Positions 25,365 to 33,379 of a DNA stretch of 37,589 nucleotides are shown piece after piece. The first letter of the stretch is position 1; every line of letters starts with the position of its first letter. The stretch comes from Allokutzneria sp. NRRL B-24872 (GTDB lineage: Bacteria; Actinomycetota; Actinomycetes; Mycobacteriales; Pseudonocardiaceae). Position numbers and translations under genes: made by a program. The stretch lies in assembly GCF_002155965.1 (NCBI RefSeq), contig NZ_MUMH01000071.1:1-37589 (forward strand), in the 5' to 3' direction. The notes below the pieces were generated by a model that had not been told where the DNA came from, searched no databases, and was given only the letters and a program-made list of their open reading frames with translations.

Positions 25365-26699
25365 TCACATCGCGCAACGCTCCACGAAGCGCCGCACGGA
25401 CTCCGGCGCCGCGGCGGGATGTGTGTGCAGGTAAGAAGCGTGGACACCGTCGACCGCGAAACCCTCGCGAACGGGACGACCTTCGCGGTCGCGCCAGAAC
25501 CACGCGGGCTGCTCACCCGATCCGGGAGTGATGCGGGTGCGGTGGAACTCGTGCCCCGTCCGGCGTTCCCCGGGCGCCGCGACCGGCGAGTCCGTCGCGG
25601 CGACGGCGTCGCGGTAGCCCAGCACGAGCCGCGAGGTCATCTCCGCTTCGGCGTCGAGCACTCCGCACATCGGCATGCCGTCGAGGGACCGCGCGAGGTA
25701 GAGCAGTCCTCCGCACTCCGCGTGCACGGGCCTTCCGAGATCCGCGACTTCCTTGCGCAGCACCGTGTTCGCACTCAGCTCGGCGGCGTGCTGCTCCGGG
25801 AAGCCGCCGGGCAGGAGCAGTCCGGCCGTGCGCTCCGGCAGGTGCTCGTCGCGCAGCGGGTCGAACGGGACGACCTCCGCGCCCGCCGCTTCGAGCAGTT
25901 CGAGGTGTTCCGCGTAGCCGAAGGTGAACGCCCGCCCACCCGCCACCGCGACGACGGGGCGACCTTCCACCGGATTGTCCACAGTGGACTCCCAGGGCGT
26001 GGTTCCCCGCCGTGGAGCCGATCGCGCGAGGCGGACGACGGCTTCGAGGTCCACCGACTCCGCGACGAGGTCGCCCATCGCGGCGACGGCGTCGAGCGCG
26101 GCGGCTCCGTGCTCGACCGCCGTGACCAGGCCCAGGTGGCGCGAGGGCACGTCGAGCTGCTGGCGGCGCGGGAGGCAGCCCACCACGTCGAGGCCGACCT
26201 CGTCGCAGGCGTCGCGCAGCACCTGTTCGTGGTGCGGGGAACCGACGTTGTTGAGCAGCACTCCGGCCAGGCGGACCTCGGGGTCGAAGCCGCGGAAGCC
26301 GTGCAGCAGGGCGGCGAGGCTGCGCCCCTGACCGCGCGCGTCCACGACGAGGACCACGGGTGCGTCGAGCAGCTTCGCCACGTGCGCGGTCGAGCCGAAG
26401 CTCGGCGTGCCGGAGCGGCCGTCGAACAGGCCCATCACGCCCTCGACCACCGCGATGTCGGCGTTGCCGGAGCCGTGCGCGAACAGCGGCGCGACGCGCT
26501 CCTCGCCGACCAGGACCGGGTCGAGGTTGCGGCCGGGGCGGCCCGCCGCGATCGAGTGGTAGCCGGGGTCGATGTAGTCCGGGCCGACCTTGAACGGCGC
26601 GACCCGGTGCCCCGCCCGGCGCAGCGCGCTGATCAGCCCCGTCGCCGCCGTGGTCTTCCCGCACCCCGAGCCCGGCGCGGCGAGCACCACCCGCGCCAC
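25365..26699 (-). CDS. cobB: Cobyrinate/hydrogenobyrinate a,c-diamide synthase
   Basis: CobB uses ATP and glutamine to amidate the a and c side chains of (hydrogeno)byrinate. 444 residues: the N-terminal P-loop APGSGCGKTT and FKVGPDYIDPGYH with VEGVMGLFDG form the dethiobiotin-synthetase-like ATPase half. The C-terminal class I glutaminase-like half has LLPGGFPEQHA, HAECGGLLYL (nucleophile Cys) and HEFHRT (His). GTG 26699 gives the family start VARVVLAAPGSG. Gene order ChlID-CobO-CobB is the same as in M. tuberculosis Rv2850c-Rv2848c, but a 377-base repeat-rich spacer separates it from cobO. Confidence 0.95.
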   Translation of the reverse strand: MARVVLAAPGSGCGKTTAATGLISALRRAGHRVAPFKVGPDYIDPGYHSIAAGRPGRNLDPVLVGEERVAPLFAHGSGNADIAVVEGVMGLFDGRSGTPSFGSTAHVAKLLDAPVVLVVDARGQGRSLAALLHGFRGFDPEVRLAGVLLNNVGSPHHEQVLRDACDEVGLDVVGCLPRRQQLDVPSRHLGLVTAVEHGAAALDAVAAMGDLVAESVDLEAVVRLARSAPRRGTTPWESTVDNPVEGRPVVAVAGGRAFTFGYAEHLELLEAAGAEVVPFDPLRDEHLPERTAGLLLPGGFPEQHAAELSANTVLRKEVADLGRPVHAECGGLLYLARSLDGMPMCGVLDAEAEMTSRLVLGYRDAVAATDSPVAAPGERRTGHEFHRTRITPGSGEQPAWFWRDREGRPVREGFAVDGVHASYLHTHPAAAPESVRRFVERCAM

Positions 26700-26707
26700 G
26701 AGTTCCG

Positions 26708-26840
26708 CAGTCCTCAAGTACCCACAACCCCCGCTCGCGCTGTCGTCAACCACCACAAACCCCGGTGCGGCCCCGGTTCTCCGGTCTTCAAGTACACCGA
26801 ACCCCGGCCCACGTAGTCGTCAACCACCACAAACCCCGTG
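26708..26840. repeat. Imperfect tandem duplication of about 60 bp upstream of cobB
   Basis: Units at 26708-26767 and 26782-26840 align at roughly 80 %. Both contain the identical 23-bp block beginning GTCGTCAACCACCACAAACC (26742-26764 and 26816-26838) and a TC-CTCAAGTACNC-like start (CAGTCCTCAAGTACCCAC versus CGGTCTTCAAGTACACCG). A further fragment, CCCACGTAG-ACTCAACC, lies at about 26894-26910. It is the cobB upstream region, so a regulatory role is possible. Confidence 0.75.
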
Positions 26841-26966
26841 GGGATGTCAGCCTCCGCCACTGGCTCAACGAGTGCACCCACCCCCGCTCACCACCCCACG
26901 TAGACTCAACCCGGGCACTCCACCGCCCCGCTCGTCCCAACGCGCCCGGCCGTGGTCTAACCCTTC

Positions 26967-27027
26967 CCGTTTCGTACTCCTCACGGGAAATGGAGCGCTC
27001 CCATTACCCGCCTGGAGTACGAAACGG
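26967..27027. repeat. Dyad element C (GAGCGCT-core imperfect palindrome)
   Basis: CCGTTTCGTACTCC (26967-26980) and GGAGTACGAAACGG (27014-27027) are perfect 14-bp arms. Inside, CGGG/CCCG (26984-26987 and 27007-27010) and AATGG/CCATT (26989-26993 and 27001-27005) pair around the AGCGCTC centre, with a 3x3 internal loop and one A-A mismatch. Its arms are those of element B. It begins 50 bases past the cobO stop on the minus strand. Confidence 0.85.
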
Positions 27028-27076
27028 ATTGTGCGACGCTGGGAGTGGGGTCGGCAGGACGGTCCGGCGGGGGGTG

Positions 27077-27691
27077 TCACCACTCGATGCCCTTCTGGCC
27101 CTTCTGACCGGCGTCCATGGGGTGCTTCACCTTGGTCATCTCCACGACCAGGTCGGCGGCGTCGACCAGGGCAGCCGGAGCGTTGCGGCCGGTGATCACC
27201 ACGTGCTGGTGGCCGGGACGCTCGGCGAGCACCGCCACGACCTCGTCGACGTCGATCCACCCCCAGTGCAGCGGATAGGTGAACTCGTCGAGCACGTAGA
27301 GGTCGTGCCGCTGCTCGGCGATTCGGCGGGCGATCTCGCGCCAGCCCTCGCGCGCGGCCTCGGCGTGGTCCTCCTCGCTGCCCTTCTTCCGCGACCAGGA
27401 CCAGCCCTCGCCCATCTTGTGCCACTCGACGGGACCGCCCTGGCCGGTGTTCGCGTGCAGCTCGCCGAGCGCGCGGAAGGCGGCCTCCTCGCCGACCTTC
27501 CACTTGGCGGACTTGACGAACTGGAAAACGCCGATGTCCCAGCCCTGGTTCCACCCGCGCAGCGCGAGCCCGAACGCGGCGGTGGACTTGCCCTTCATGA
27601 CGCCGGTGTGCACCACCACGAGCGGCCGGTTCCTGCGCTGCCGCGTGGTCTTGCCGTCGGCGGGCACGACCGAAGGTTGTCCTTGTGGCAC
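27077..27691 (-). CDS. cobO: Cob(I)yrinic acid a,c-diamide adenosyltransferase
   Basis: CobO transfers the 5'-deoxyadenosyl group of ATP to cobalt, giving the adenosylated corrin. 204 residues of the CobA/BtuR family: VVVHTGVMKGKSTAAFG is the P-loop (Gly30-Ser36), WDIGVFQFVKSAKWKVGEE and YVLDEFTYPLHWGW are the conserved ATP and substrate segments, and VEMTKVKHPMDAGQKGQKGI closes the protein as usual. GTG 27691 is preceded by AAGGGG. Nine bases separate it from the chelatase stop, so both are on one B12-riboswitch-controlled message. Confidence 0.96.
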   Translation of the reverse strand: MPQGQPSVVPADGKTTRQRRNRPLVVVHTGVMKGKSTAAFGLALRGWNQGWDIGVFQFVKSAKWKVGEEAAFRALGELHANTGQGGPVEWHKMGEGWSWSRKKGSEEDHAEAAREGWREIARRIAEQRHDLYVLDEFTYPLHWGWIDVDEVVAVLAERPGHQHVVITGRNAPAALVDAADLVVEMTKVKHPMDAGQKGQKGIEW

Positions 27692-27700
27692 AACGACCCC

Positions 27701-29668
27701 TTAGGCAGCGCGGGCGGCGCGGACGACCCCGGCCACCTGCTCAGCGGACAGTTCGGCGAGCTGGAGGCAGGTGCCGCCCAGCGCGAGGGCGAGCCGGTCG
27801 GGCAGGCCCAGCCGGACAACGCCGTTCTCGCAGTCGACGACGACGCTCGCGACTCCGTCGGCTTCGAGCAGCGCCGCCGCGCGCATCGCGTCGTGCAGCG
27901 CGTCACCGCCCTGGCTCGCGGAGACGGTGGCGCGGCCGTCGGTGACGAGGACCAGCAGCGGACGCCGACGAGGATCGCGAAGCCGTTCTGCGGCAAGGAG
28001 TTTCCGCGCGGCGAGCAATCCGTGCGCGAGGGGCGTGCGACCACCGGTGCGGAGCCTGCGCAGGCGCACCGCGGCAGCGTCCACAGAGGACGTTGGCGGC
28101 AGCGCGACCTCGGCGTCACGTCCCCGGAACGTGATCAGGCCGACCTTGTCACGTCGCTGGTAGGCGTCGCGCAGCAGTGACAGCACGGCGCCGGTCACCG
28201 CCGACATCCGCGAGCGCGCGGCCATCGAGCCGGACGCGTCCACGGCGAACAGCACCAGGTTTCCCTCGCGGCCCTCGCGAACCGCGCGGCGAAGATCTCC
28301 GGCGCGGAGTTCGAGCCCGGAGCCACTGCGCCCGCGCGCGTGCTGGTGCGGAGCGGCGGCCTGGACGGTCGCGGTCAGGTGCACGCCGTGTCCGTCCACA
28401 GTGGAGGATCGGACCACGCGGCCGGAGGACGAGCTCGAGCGGGAACGACGGCCTGGCGCGCCTTCGCCCAGCCCGGGGACCTGGAGCAGACGGGGGCGGA
28501 ACTGCTGCGCGGGCTTGGCGGGCGGCTGCTCACCACCGCCGCCACCTCCACCGGACGGCTGTTCCTGCGACGACGGCGCCTCGCCCGGCTCGGGAGACGG
28601 AGCACCACCACCGTCGCCGTCAGGCCCGTCGTCGTCCGGCGGCTCCGGAGAGTCGGCCTGCTCCGCGGCGTCGCGAAGGGCCTGCTCCAACTGCTCGGAG
28701 TCCAGGCCGGGCTCGTCGAAGGGATCGCGGCGACGGCGGTGCGGCAGCGCGAGCCGGACCGCGACCTCCACATCGGCCGACGTCACCGCATCCCCACCAC
28801 TCCACGCCGCGTGCGCGATCGCCGCGCGAGCCACCACGAGGTCAGCCCGCATGCCGTCGACCTCGAAGGCGGCGCACACCGCTGCGATGCGGCGAAGTTC
28901 GGTGTCCGGCAACGCGATACCCGGCAACGCCAGGCGCGCGGCGACGATGCGCTCCGCCAGCTCGGCGTCCGCCTTTTCCCACTGCTGCGCGAAACCAGCG
29001 GGATCGGCCTCGTAGGCGAGGCGGCGGCGCACGACCTCGGTCCGCGTCTCGACGTCACGGGAGGCGTTGACCTGCACCGTCAGGCCGAAGCGGTCGAGCA
29101 GCTGAGGCCGGAGCTCGCCCTCCTCCGGGTTCATCGTGCCCACCAGCAGGAAGGACGAGGCGTGCGAAACGGACACGCCGTCGCGCTCCACGTGCGCCCG
29201 CCCCATCGCCGCGGCGTCGAGCAGCAGGTCCACCAGGTGGTCGTGCAGCAGGTTGACCTCGTCGACGTAGAGCACGCCCCGGTGGGCCGCCGCGAGCAGG
29301 CCGGGCTGGTAGGCGCGCACGCCCTCGGTCAGCGCGCGCTCCAGGTCGAGCGAGCCGACGAGGCGGTCCTCCGTCGCGCCGACGGGCAGCTCCACCAGGC
29401 TGGAGGGCTTGGTGACGACGTCGGAGGCGTGCGGGCCGTCCGGGCAGCCGGGGTCGGGGCGGTGTGGATCACAGGCGAAGCGGCAGTCGCGCACGGTCTC
29501 CAGAGCGGGCAGCAGCGCCGCGAGCCCGCGCACGATGGTCGACTTGGCCGTGCCCTTCTCACCTCGGACGAGCACTCCGCCGATGCCCGGGTGCACCGCG
29601 TTGAGCAGCAGCCCCAGTCTCAGGTCCTCGTGGCCAACGACGGCGGAGAACGGATAGCGAGCGGTCAC
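27701..29668 (-). CDS. ChlI-ChlD type chelatase subunit (putative cobaltochelatase)
   Basis: 655-residue fusion of an AAA+ ATPase and a von Willebrand A domain. The N-terminal AAA+ part has Walker [10 protein letters not shown] (36-44) and Walker [10 protein letters not shown] followed by [11 protein letters not shown] Pro/Gly/acidic linker of about 100 residues follows, then the vWA domain with MIDAS motif DASGSMA (Asp477). In actinobacteria such subunits pair with CobN to insert cobalt into hydrogenobyrinate diamide; the alternative, magnesium chelation for chlorophyll, is excluded by context. CobN is not in the window. GTG 29668 follows AAGGAA. Riboswitch 2 lies upstream. Confidence 0.93.
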   Translation of the reverse strand: MTARYPFSAVVGHEDLRLGLLLNAVHPGIGGVLVRGEKGTAKSTIVRGLAALLPALETVRDCRFACDPHRPDPGCPDGPHASDVVTKPSSLVELPVGATEDRLVGSLDLERALTEGVRAYQPGLLAAAHRGVLYVDEVNLLHDHLVDLLLDAAAMGRAHVERDGVSVSHASSFLLVGTMNPEEGELRPQLLDRFGLTVQVNASRDVETRTEVVRRRLAYEADPAGFAQQWEKADAELAERIVAARLALPGIALPDTELRRIAAVCAAFEVDGMRADLVVARAAIAHAAWSGGDAVTSADVEVAVRLALPHRRRRDPFDEPGLDSEQLEQALRDAAEQADSPEPPDDDGPDGDGGGAPSPEPGEAPSSQEQPSGGGGGGGEQPPAKPAQQFRPRLLQVPGLGEGAPGRRSRSSSSSGRVVRSSTVDGHGVHLTATVQAAAPHQHARGRSGSGLELRAGDLRRAVREGREGNLVLFAVDASGSMAARSRMSAVTGAVLSLLRDAYQRRDKVGLITFRGRDAEVALPPTSSVDAAAVRLRRLRTGGRTPLAHGLLAARKLLAAERLRDPRRRPLLVLVTDGRATVSASQGGDALHDAMRAAALLEADGVASVVVDCENGVVRLGLPDRLALALGGTCLQLAELSAEQVAGVVRAARAA

Positions 29669-29710
29669 CAGCGCAGTTCCTTCCTCGGGTGTCCACGCCC
29701 GGGTAGGGGT

Positions 29711-29734
29711 CGGGCGCGCGGGGGTGCGCGCCCG
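29711..29734 (-). promoter_or_regulatory. Hairpin between riboswitch 2 and the chelatase start
   Basis: CGGGCGCGC and GCGCGCCCG form a perfect 9-bp stem with a 6-base loop, in the position of the expression platform. No U-tract follows, so it could be an actinobacterial-type terminator or an accessory fold. Confidence 0.6.
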
Positions 29735-29740
29735 GCGAAG

Positions 29741-29840
29741 GGGGTGAGTTCCTGGCTCCCGGATCGCTCCGGTCACAGTGGCGGGACCGCGCCGGATTCG
29801 CACCGGCTTCCTCGCACTCCCCTCGCGTCGTCCCCGGCAT
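29741..29840 (-). ncRNA. Cobalamin riboswitch 2, upstream of the chelatase-cobO operon
   Basis: On the minus strand: GAGGAAGCCGGTGCGAATCC, GCGGTCCCGCCACTGTGACC (B12 box at 29782-29773) and GGGAGCCAGGAACTC. It matches the AdoCbl riboswitch blocks and riboswitch 1 closely; borders are approximate. It should reduce chelatase and CobO expression when adenosylcobalamin is abundant. Confidence 0.93.
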
Positions 29841-29899
29841 CATCACACACAGTGGGAAAACGCCGCGACAGTCAGGATTCTCACTGCTACGCATGCCGC

Positions 29900-30289
29900 A
29901 TGGACAACGAAGACCCGCTTGCGGGGTCGAGCATGGATATGGACTTCGCTGAGAAATTCGCGCGTGACTGGGAGGATCGGTGGAACACCCACGACCTCGA
30001 CCTGATCCTGGAGCACTACGCCGACGACGTGGTGTTCCACTCCCCGGTCGCGGCGCGGCTGCTCGGCGGTGACGGCAGGGTCGTCGGCAAGGCGGCGCTG
30101 CGGGAGTACTGGGCGAAGGGGCTGGAGTTCCTGCCCGAGCTGCACTTCGCCGTCGAGGGCGTGTACCTCGGCCTGGACACCATCGTGATCAACTACCGGA
30201 ACGAGCGCGGGAACCTGGTCAACGAGATCCTGACGTTCAAGGACGGCAAGATCGTCTTCGGGCACGGGACCTACGCGCGAGCCACCTGA
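29900..30289 (+). CDS. SnoaL-like / NTF2-fold protein
   Basis: 129 residues with the NTF2-like cone fold pattern: FARDWEDRWNTHDLDLILEHYADDVVFHSP, then VVGKAALREYWAKGLEF, then LTFKDGKIVFGHG. The family holds polyketide cyclases, steroid isomerases, and many small binding proteins; the substrate is not predictable. No signal peptide. TACGCA ends 6 bases before the ATG and may be a -10 for a leaderless message. A downstream ATG (MDMDFAEKF) is an alternative start. Its 3' end overlaps the convergent P450 gene by 19 bases. Confidence 0.83.
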   Translation: MDNEDPLAGSSMDMDFAEKFARDWEDRWNTHDLDLILEHYADDVVFHSPVAARLLGGDGRVVGKAALREYWAKGLEFLPELHFAVEGVYLGLDTIVINYRNERGNLVNEILTFKDGKIVFGHGTYARAT

Positions 30290-31515
30290 AGCCGCGTCGG
30301 CGCGCGGAAGGACAGCAGCCCCAGCATCGGCGGATCGGGCTCCAGCAGGCGGAGTTCGGGCAGCGCGCGGGCGACGGCGTCGAGCACCACGGCGGCCTCC
30401 GCGCGCGCCAGCCCAGCTCCCAGGCAGAAGTGCCTGCCGTGGCCGAAAGCCAGGTGCCGCCGCGCTCCCTCGCGCCCCGGGCACAACCGCGAAGGCTCGG
30501 CGAAGACCTCCGGATCGGAGCCGCTTCCCGCGAGCATGAGCAGCAGCTGAGCGCCTTCGGGCAGCTCAACACCGCCGATGTCGGTCGCGTGCGCGGTGAC
30601 CCGCCGCCAGGTGATCACCGGGGGCTCGCGGCGCAGGATCTCCTCGACGCAGTCCGCCGCGAGGCCGTTTTCCCCTGCGGAGAGCCGTTTCCACAGCTCG
30701 GGACGCTCGACGCACCGGCGCAGCAACGTGCTGAGCAGCTGCGTCGTGGTCTCTTGTCCTGCGATCAGCAAGAAGTAACAGACACCGACCGCCTCGGCGA
30801 CTCGCAGTGGGCGTCCGTCGGGCTTGCGGTGTGCCACCAGCGCTCCGAAGAGGTCGGACGGCGAGGGCTCGGCCGCCCTGACGCGCCCGGCGAGCCACTG
30901 GTGGAACTCCGCCGCCTCCTCGGCGAGCTGGCGTTGCCGCTCCGGATCGGGATTGCCCCAGAACAACTCCAGCGAGGCACGGCTCCACGCCTTGAGAATT
31001 GGTAGATCAACATCACCTATGCCCAACAGGCTGAGCAACACGACGCACGGCAGGTCACGCGCGATCAGCTCGACGAGATCGCACGAGCCGCCCTCCGCGA
31101 GCTGACGACGAGCCTCGCCGAGCCCGTCCGCGACGAGCGCGCGCGTCAGCTCCATGGCGTGGTCGATCCGGGCCGGGGTGAGGAAGGACGCGACGACGCG
31201 ACGCAGGCCGGAGTGGCTGTCAGTGCCGTTGTTGGCCAAGGTCGGCGGCAGCGAGAACCCCGCCCGGGCAAGCATCCTGAGCGTCGAAACGGGCAGCGGT
31301 GTCACCGCCGTCAACGCGTTGTCGGGCCGGAACACCTCGGGGTCGGCGAGCACCGCGCGGATGTCGGCGTGGCGGCTGACGAGCCACAGCCCGGTGCTCG
31401 GATCGCGCTGGACCGGGGCTTGTTCACGCAGCCGGGCCAGCGGTCGTTCGGGCTCGGCGACGAAGCCGGGGTCGAACAAGTCGAACCCGAGCCCCACATC
31501 CGCTGACGCCCGCAC
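30271..31515 (-). CDS. Cytochrome P450
   Basis: 414-residue soluble bacterial P450. The heme loop is FGHGRHFCLGAGLARAE (Cys thiolate ligand), the I-helix LLIAGQETTTQ, and the K-helix ExxR is EEILRR. The usual DPPEHTRLRR segment reads NGTDSHSGLRRVV, a less common form. The start is set at GTG 31515 because TACGGT ends 7 bases upstream; GTG 31521 is close by. No ferredoxin gene is adjacent. It is divergent from bioF with 37 bases between starts. BioI of Bacillus, a P450 that makes pimeloyl units for biotin, offers one functional idea, but sequence likeness to BioI is not evident by eye. Confidence 0.92.
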   Translation of the reverse strand: MRASADVGLGFDLFDPGFVAEPERPLARLREQAPVQRDPSTGLWLVSRHADIRAVLADPEVFRPDNALTAVTPLPVSTLRMLARAGFSLPPTLANNGTDSHSGLRRVVASFLTPARIDHAMELTRALVADGLGEARRQLAEGGSCDLVELIARDLPCVVLLSLLGIGDVDLPILKAWSRASLELFWGNPDPERQRQLAEEAAEFHQWLAGRVRAAEPSPSDLFGALVAHRKPDGRPLRVAEAVGVCYFLLIAGQETTTQLLSTLLRRCVERPELWKRLSAGENGLAADCVEEILRREPPVITWRRVTAHATDIGGVELPEGAQLLLMLAGSGSDPEVFAEPSRLCPGREGARRHLAFGHGRHFCLGAGLARAEAAVVLDAVARALPELRLLEPDPPMLGLLSFRAPTRLQVARA

Positions 31516-31522
31516 GGGCACG

Positions 31523-31528
31523 ACCGTA
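31523..31528 (-). promoter_or_regulatory. -10 element for the P450 gene
   Basis: TACGGT on the minus strand, 7 bases before GTG 31515, in the short spacer shared with bioF. Confidence 0.45.
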
Positions 31529-31552
31529 ACCGGGCGATGCGAGACTTCCCGC

Positions 31553-32713
31553 GTGAGCTTGAGCACTGGACTCCACACTTTTGACTGGCTGGACACGCGT
31601 TCGGCCGCACGGGCGAAGGCCGGGCTGAGCCGAACGCTGCGGCCGAGGCCCGAGGTCGCGACCGTGCTCGACCTCGCGAGCAACGACTACCTCGGCCTCA
31701 CCCGCGACCCCCGCGTCACGAAGGCCGCCGCCGACGCGGCGCTGCGGTGGGGCGCGGGCGCGACGGGCTCGCGCCTGGTCACGGGGACGACGGAGCTGCA
31801 CGCCGAGCTGGAAGCCGAGCTCGCGGAGTTCTGCGGATTCCCCTCCGCGCTGGTCTTCTCGACCGGCTACGCGGCGAACCTCGGCGTGATCGCGGCGCTG
31901 TCCGGACCGGGAACTGTGCTGATCACCGACGCGCACAACCACGCATCGCTGATCGACGGCGGGCGGTTGTCCCGCGCGGAGACCGTTGTCGTGCCGCACC
32001 GCGATGTGACGGCGTTCCGGGACGCGCTGGCCAACCGCACCCGCAAGCGAGCCCTCGTGGTGACCGACTCGGTCTTCTCCGTGGACGGTGATCTCGCTCC
32101 GCTGGCTGAGCTGGCGGCCGCGTGCCGCGACCACGGCGCCGGGCTGGTCGTGGACGACGCGCACGGGCTCGGTGTGCTCGGCGCGGGCGAGGGAGCCGCC
32201 GCGGCCGCTGGGCTCGCCGGAGCGCCTGACGTCGTCGTCACCACCACGCTGTCGAAATCCTTTGGGGCACAAGGCGGAGCGGTTCTCGCATCCGAACGGG
32301 TGATCGCGCACCTGATCGACACCGCGCGGAGCTTCATCTTCGACACCGGCCTCGCTCCGAGCGCGGTCGGAGCCGCGCTCGCCGCGCTCCGGATCATCCG
32401 CGCCGACCCCGCACTGCCCGGCCGATCCCGTGCGGTCGCACGCGAGCTGGCTCAACGCCTGACCGAGGCGGGGCTGTCCGCCAGTGCTCCGGAGGCCGCC
32501 GTGGTCTCCGTCCGGGCCCCCTCCCCCGCCGAAGCCCTGGAGTGGTCGCTGCGCTGCCGGGCCGAGGGCGTCGCGGTCGGCTGCTTCCGCCCGCCGTCGG
32601 TCCCCGACCGCGTCTCCCGGCTCCGCCTCACCGCGCGCGCCGACCTCACGCCTGCGGAGATCACCACGGCGGTCGCGGTGATCCTGAGTTCAAACCCCGC
32701 TTCCGGTATTTGA
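31553..32713 (+). CDS. bioF: 8-amino-7-oxononanoate synthase
   Basis: 386-residue alpha-oxoamine synthase. BioF joins pimeloyl-thioester and alanine in biotin synthesis, with PLP. Signatures: LDLASNDYLGLTRDP at the start, TGTTELHAELE, VVDDAHGLGVLG (PLP-binding Asp201), and TTTLSKSFGAQGG with the Schiff-base Lys235. GTG 31553 gives VSLSTGLHTFDWLDTRSAAR, matching BioF N-termini. The related ligase 2-amino-3-ketobutyrate CoA ligase is possible but the FDWLD start favours BioF. No bioA, bioB or bioD lies in the window. Confidence 0.9.
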   Translation: MSLSTGLHTFDWLDTRSAARAKAGLSRTLRPRPEVATVLDLASNDYLGLTRDPRVTKAAADAALRWGAGATGSRLVTGTTELHAELEAELAEFCGFPSALVFSTGYAANLGVIAALSGPGTVLITDAHNHASLIDGGRLSRAETVVVPHRDVTAFRDALANRTRKRALVVTDSVFSVDGDLAPLAELAAACRDHGAGLVVDDAHGLGVLGAGEGAAAAAGLAGAPDVVVTTTLSKSFGAQGGAVLASERVIAHLIDTARSFIFDTGLAPSAVGAALAALRIIRADPALPGRSRAVARELAQRLTEAGLSASAPEAAVVSVRAPSPAEALEWSLRCRAEGVAVGCFRPPSVPDRVSRLRLTARADLTPAEITTAVAVILSSNPASGI

Positions 32714-32841
32714 GTGCTGGCAGGTCGGGGGCCGGTTCGAGTGCTCCCCTCCATCACAGCTCCATCGCTGCTCCATCCGCGCCTTCCAAGATCGCCCCAT
32801 TCGCCGGCCGCCGCCACGGCCGCATCGGGAAGGAACGCGTG

Positions 32842-33378
32842 ATGACCACGATCGCTGAGTGGATCAAGTCCAACGTCACCGACGACGACCGCGCCGTGCG
32901 GTGGTTCGCGGAGCCGGAGTGCGAGGACCGCATCGTGCGGGCCTACCGCGAACTGCTGGAGGGCTACACGATCGACCCGTCGACCCTGCTCAAGACCACC
33001 CGCCCGGTCGAGGGCGAGCACCAGGGCGTCGTCCGCGTGCACGAGATCAACTACTTCTCCATCTGCGCGCACCACTTCCTGCCGTTCTTCGGCAAGATCG
33101 ACATCGCCTACGTGCCCGGCACCAAGATCATCGGTCTCGGCAAGTTCCCCCGGCTGGTCAACGCCTACGCCAAGCGCTTCCAGATCCAGGAGGACCTGGT
33201 CGCCGACATCGCCAGGGAGATCATGACCTCGGGCGGGGCGCGCGCGGTCCGCGTGCACTCCACCGGGCGCCACATGTGCATGTGCAGCAGGGGTCCCAGC
33301 GACCAGACCGTCGGCACCGACACCACCTACGTGCTCGGTGACCAGGCGCTGCTGGACTCCTACGGCATGCGGTCCTGA
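32842..33378 (+). CDS. folE: GTP cyclohydrolase I, divergent form
   Basis: 178-residue T-fold enzyme converting GTP to 7,8-dihydroneopterin triphosphate. Zinc ligands are present: Cys75 and His78 in SICAHHFLPFFGK, and Cys146 in HMCMCSRG, with the substrate residues QIQE (Gln116, Glu117) and Arg150. The nearly invariant CEHH reads CAHH (Ala76), GLSK reads GLGK, and the usual GVRDxxSxTxT tail differs (GPSDQTVGTD), so this is a divergent member. ATG 32842 follows GGAAGGAACG. The 128 bases upstream contain three CTCCATC copies. DoxX and Nudix genes follow with 1-base spacing and a 4-base overlap, an operon. Confidence 0.9.
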   Translation: MTTIAEWIKSNVTDDDRAVRWFAEPECEDRIVRAYRELLEGYTIDPSTLLKTTRPVEGEHQGVVRVHEINYFSICAHHFLPFFGKIDIAYVPGTKIIGLGKFPRLVNAYAKRFQIQEDLVADIAREIMTSGGARAVRVHSTGRHMCMCSRGPSDQTVGTDTTYVLGDQALLDSYGMRS

Positions 33379-33379
33379 C

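Noticed and set aside
29669-29803. Longer N-terminus of the chelatase (start at 29803)
   Set aside because: This stretch encodes the 3' part of the cobalamin riboswitch and its hairpin; the family start and ribosome binding site fit GTG 29668.
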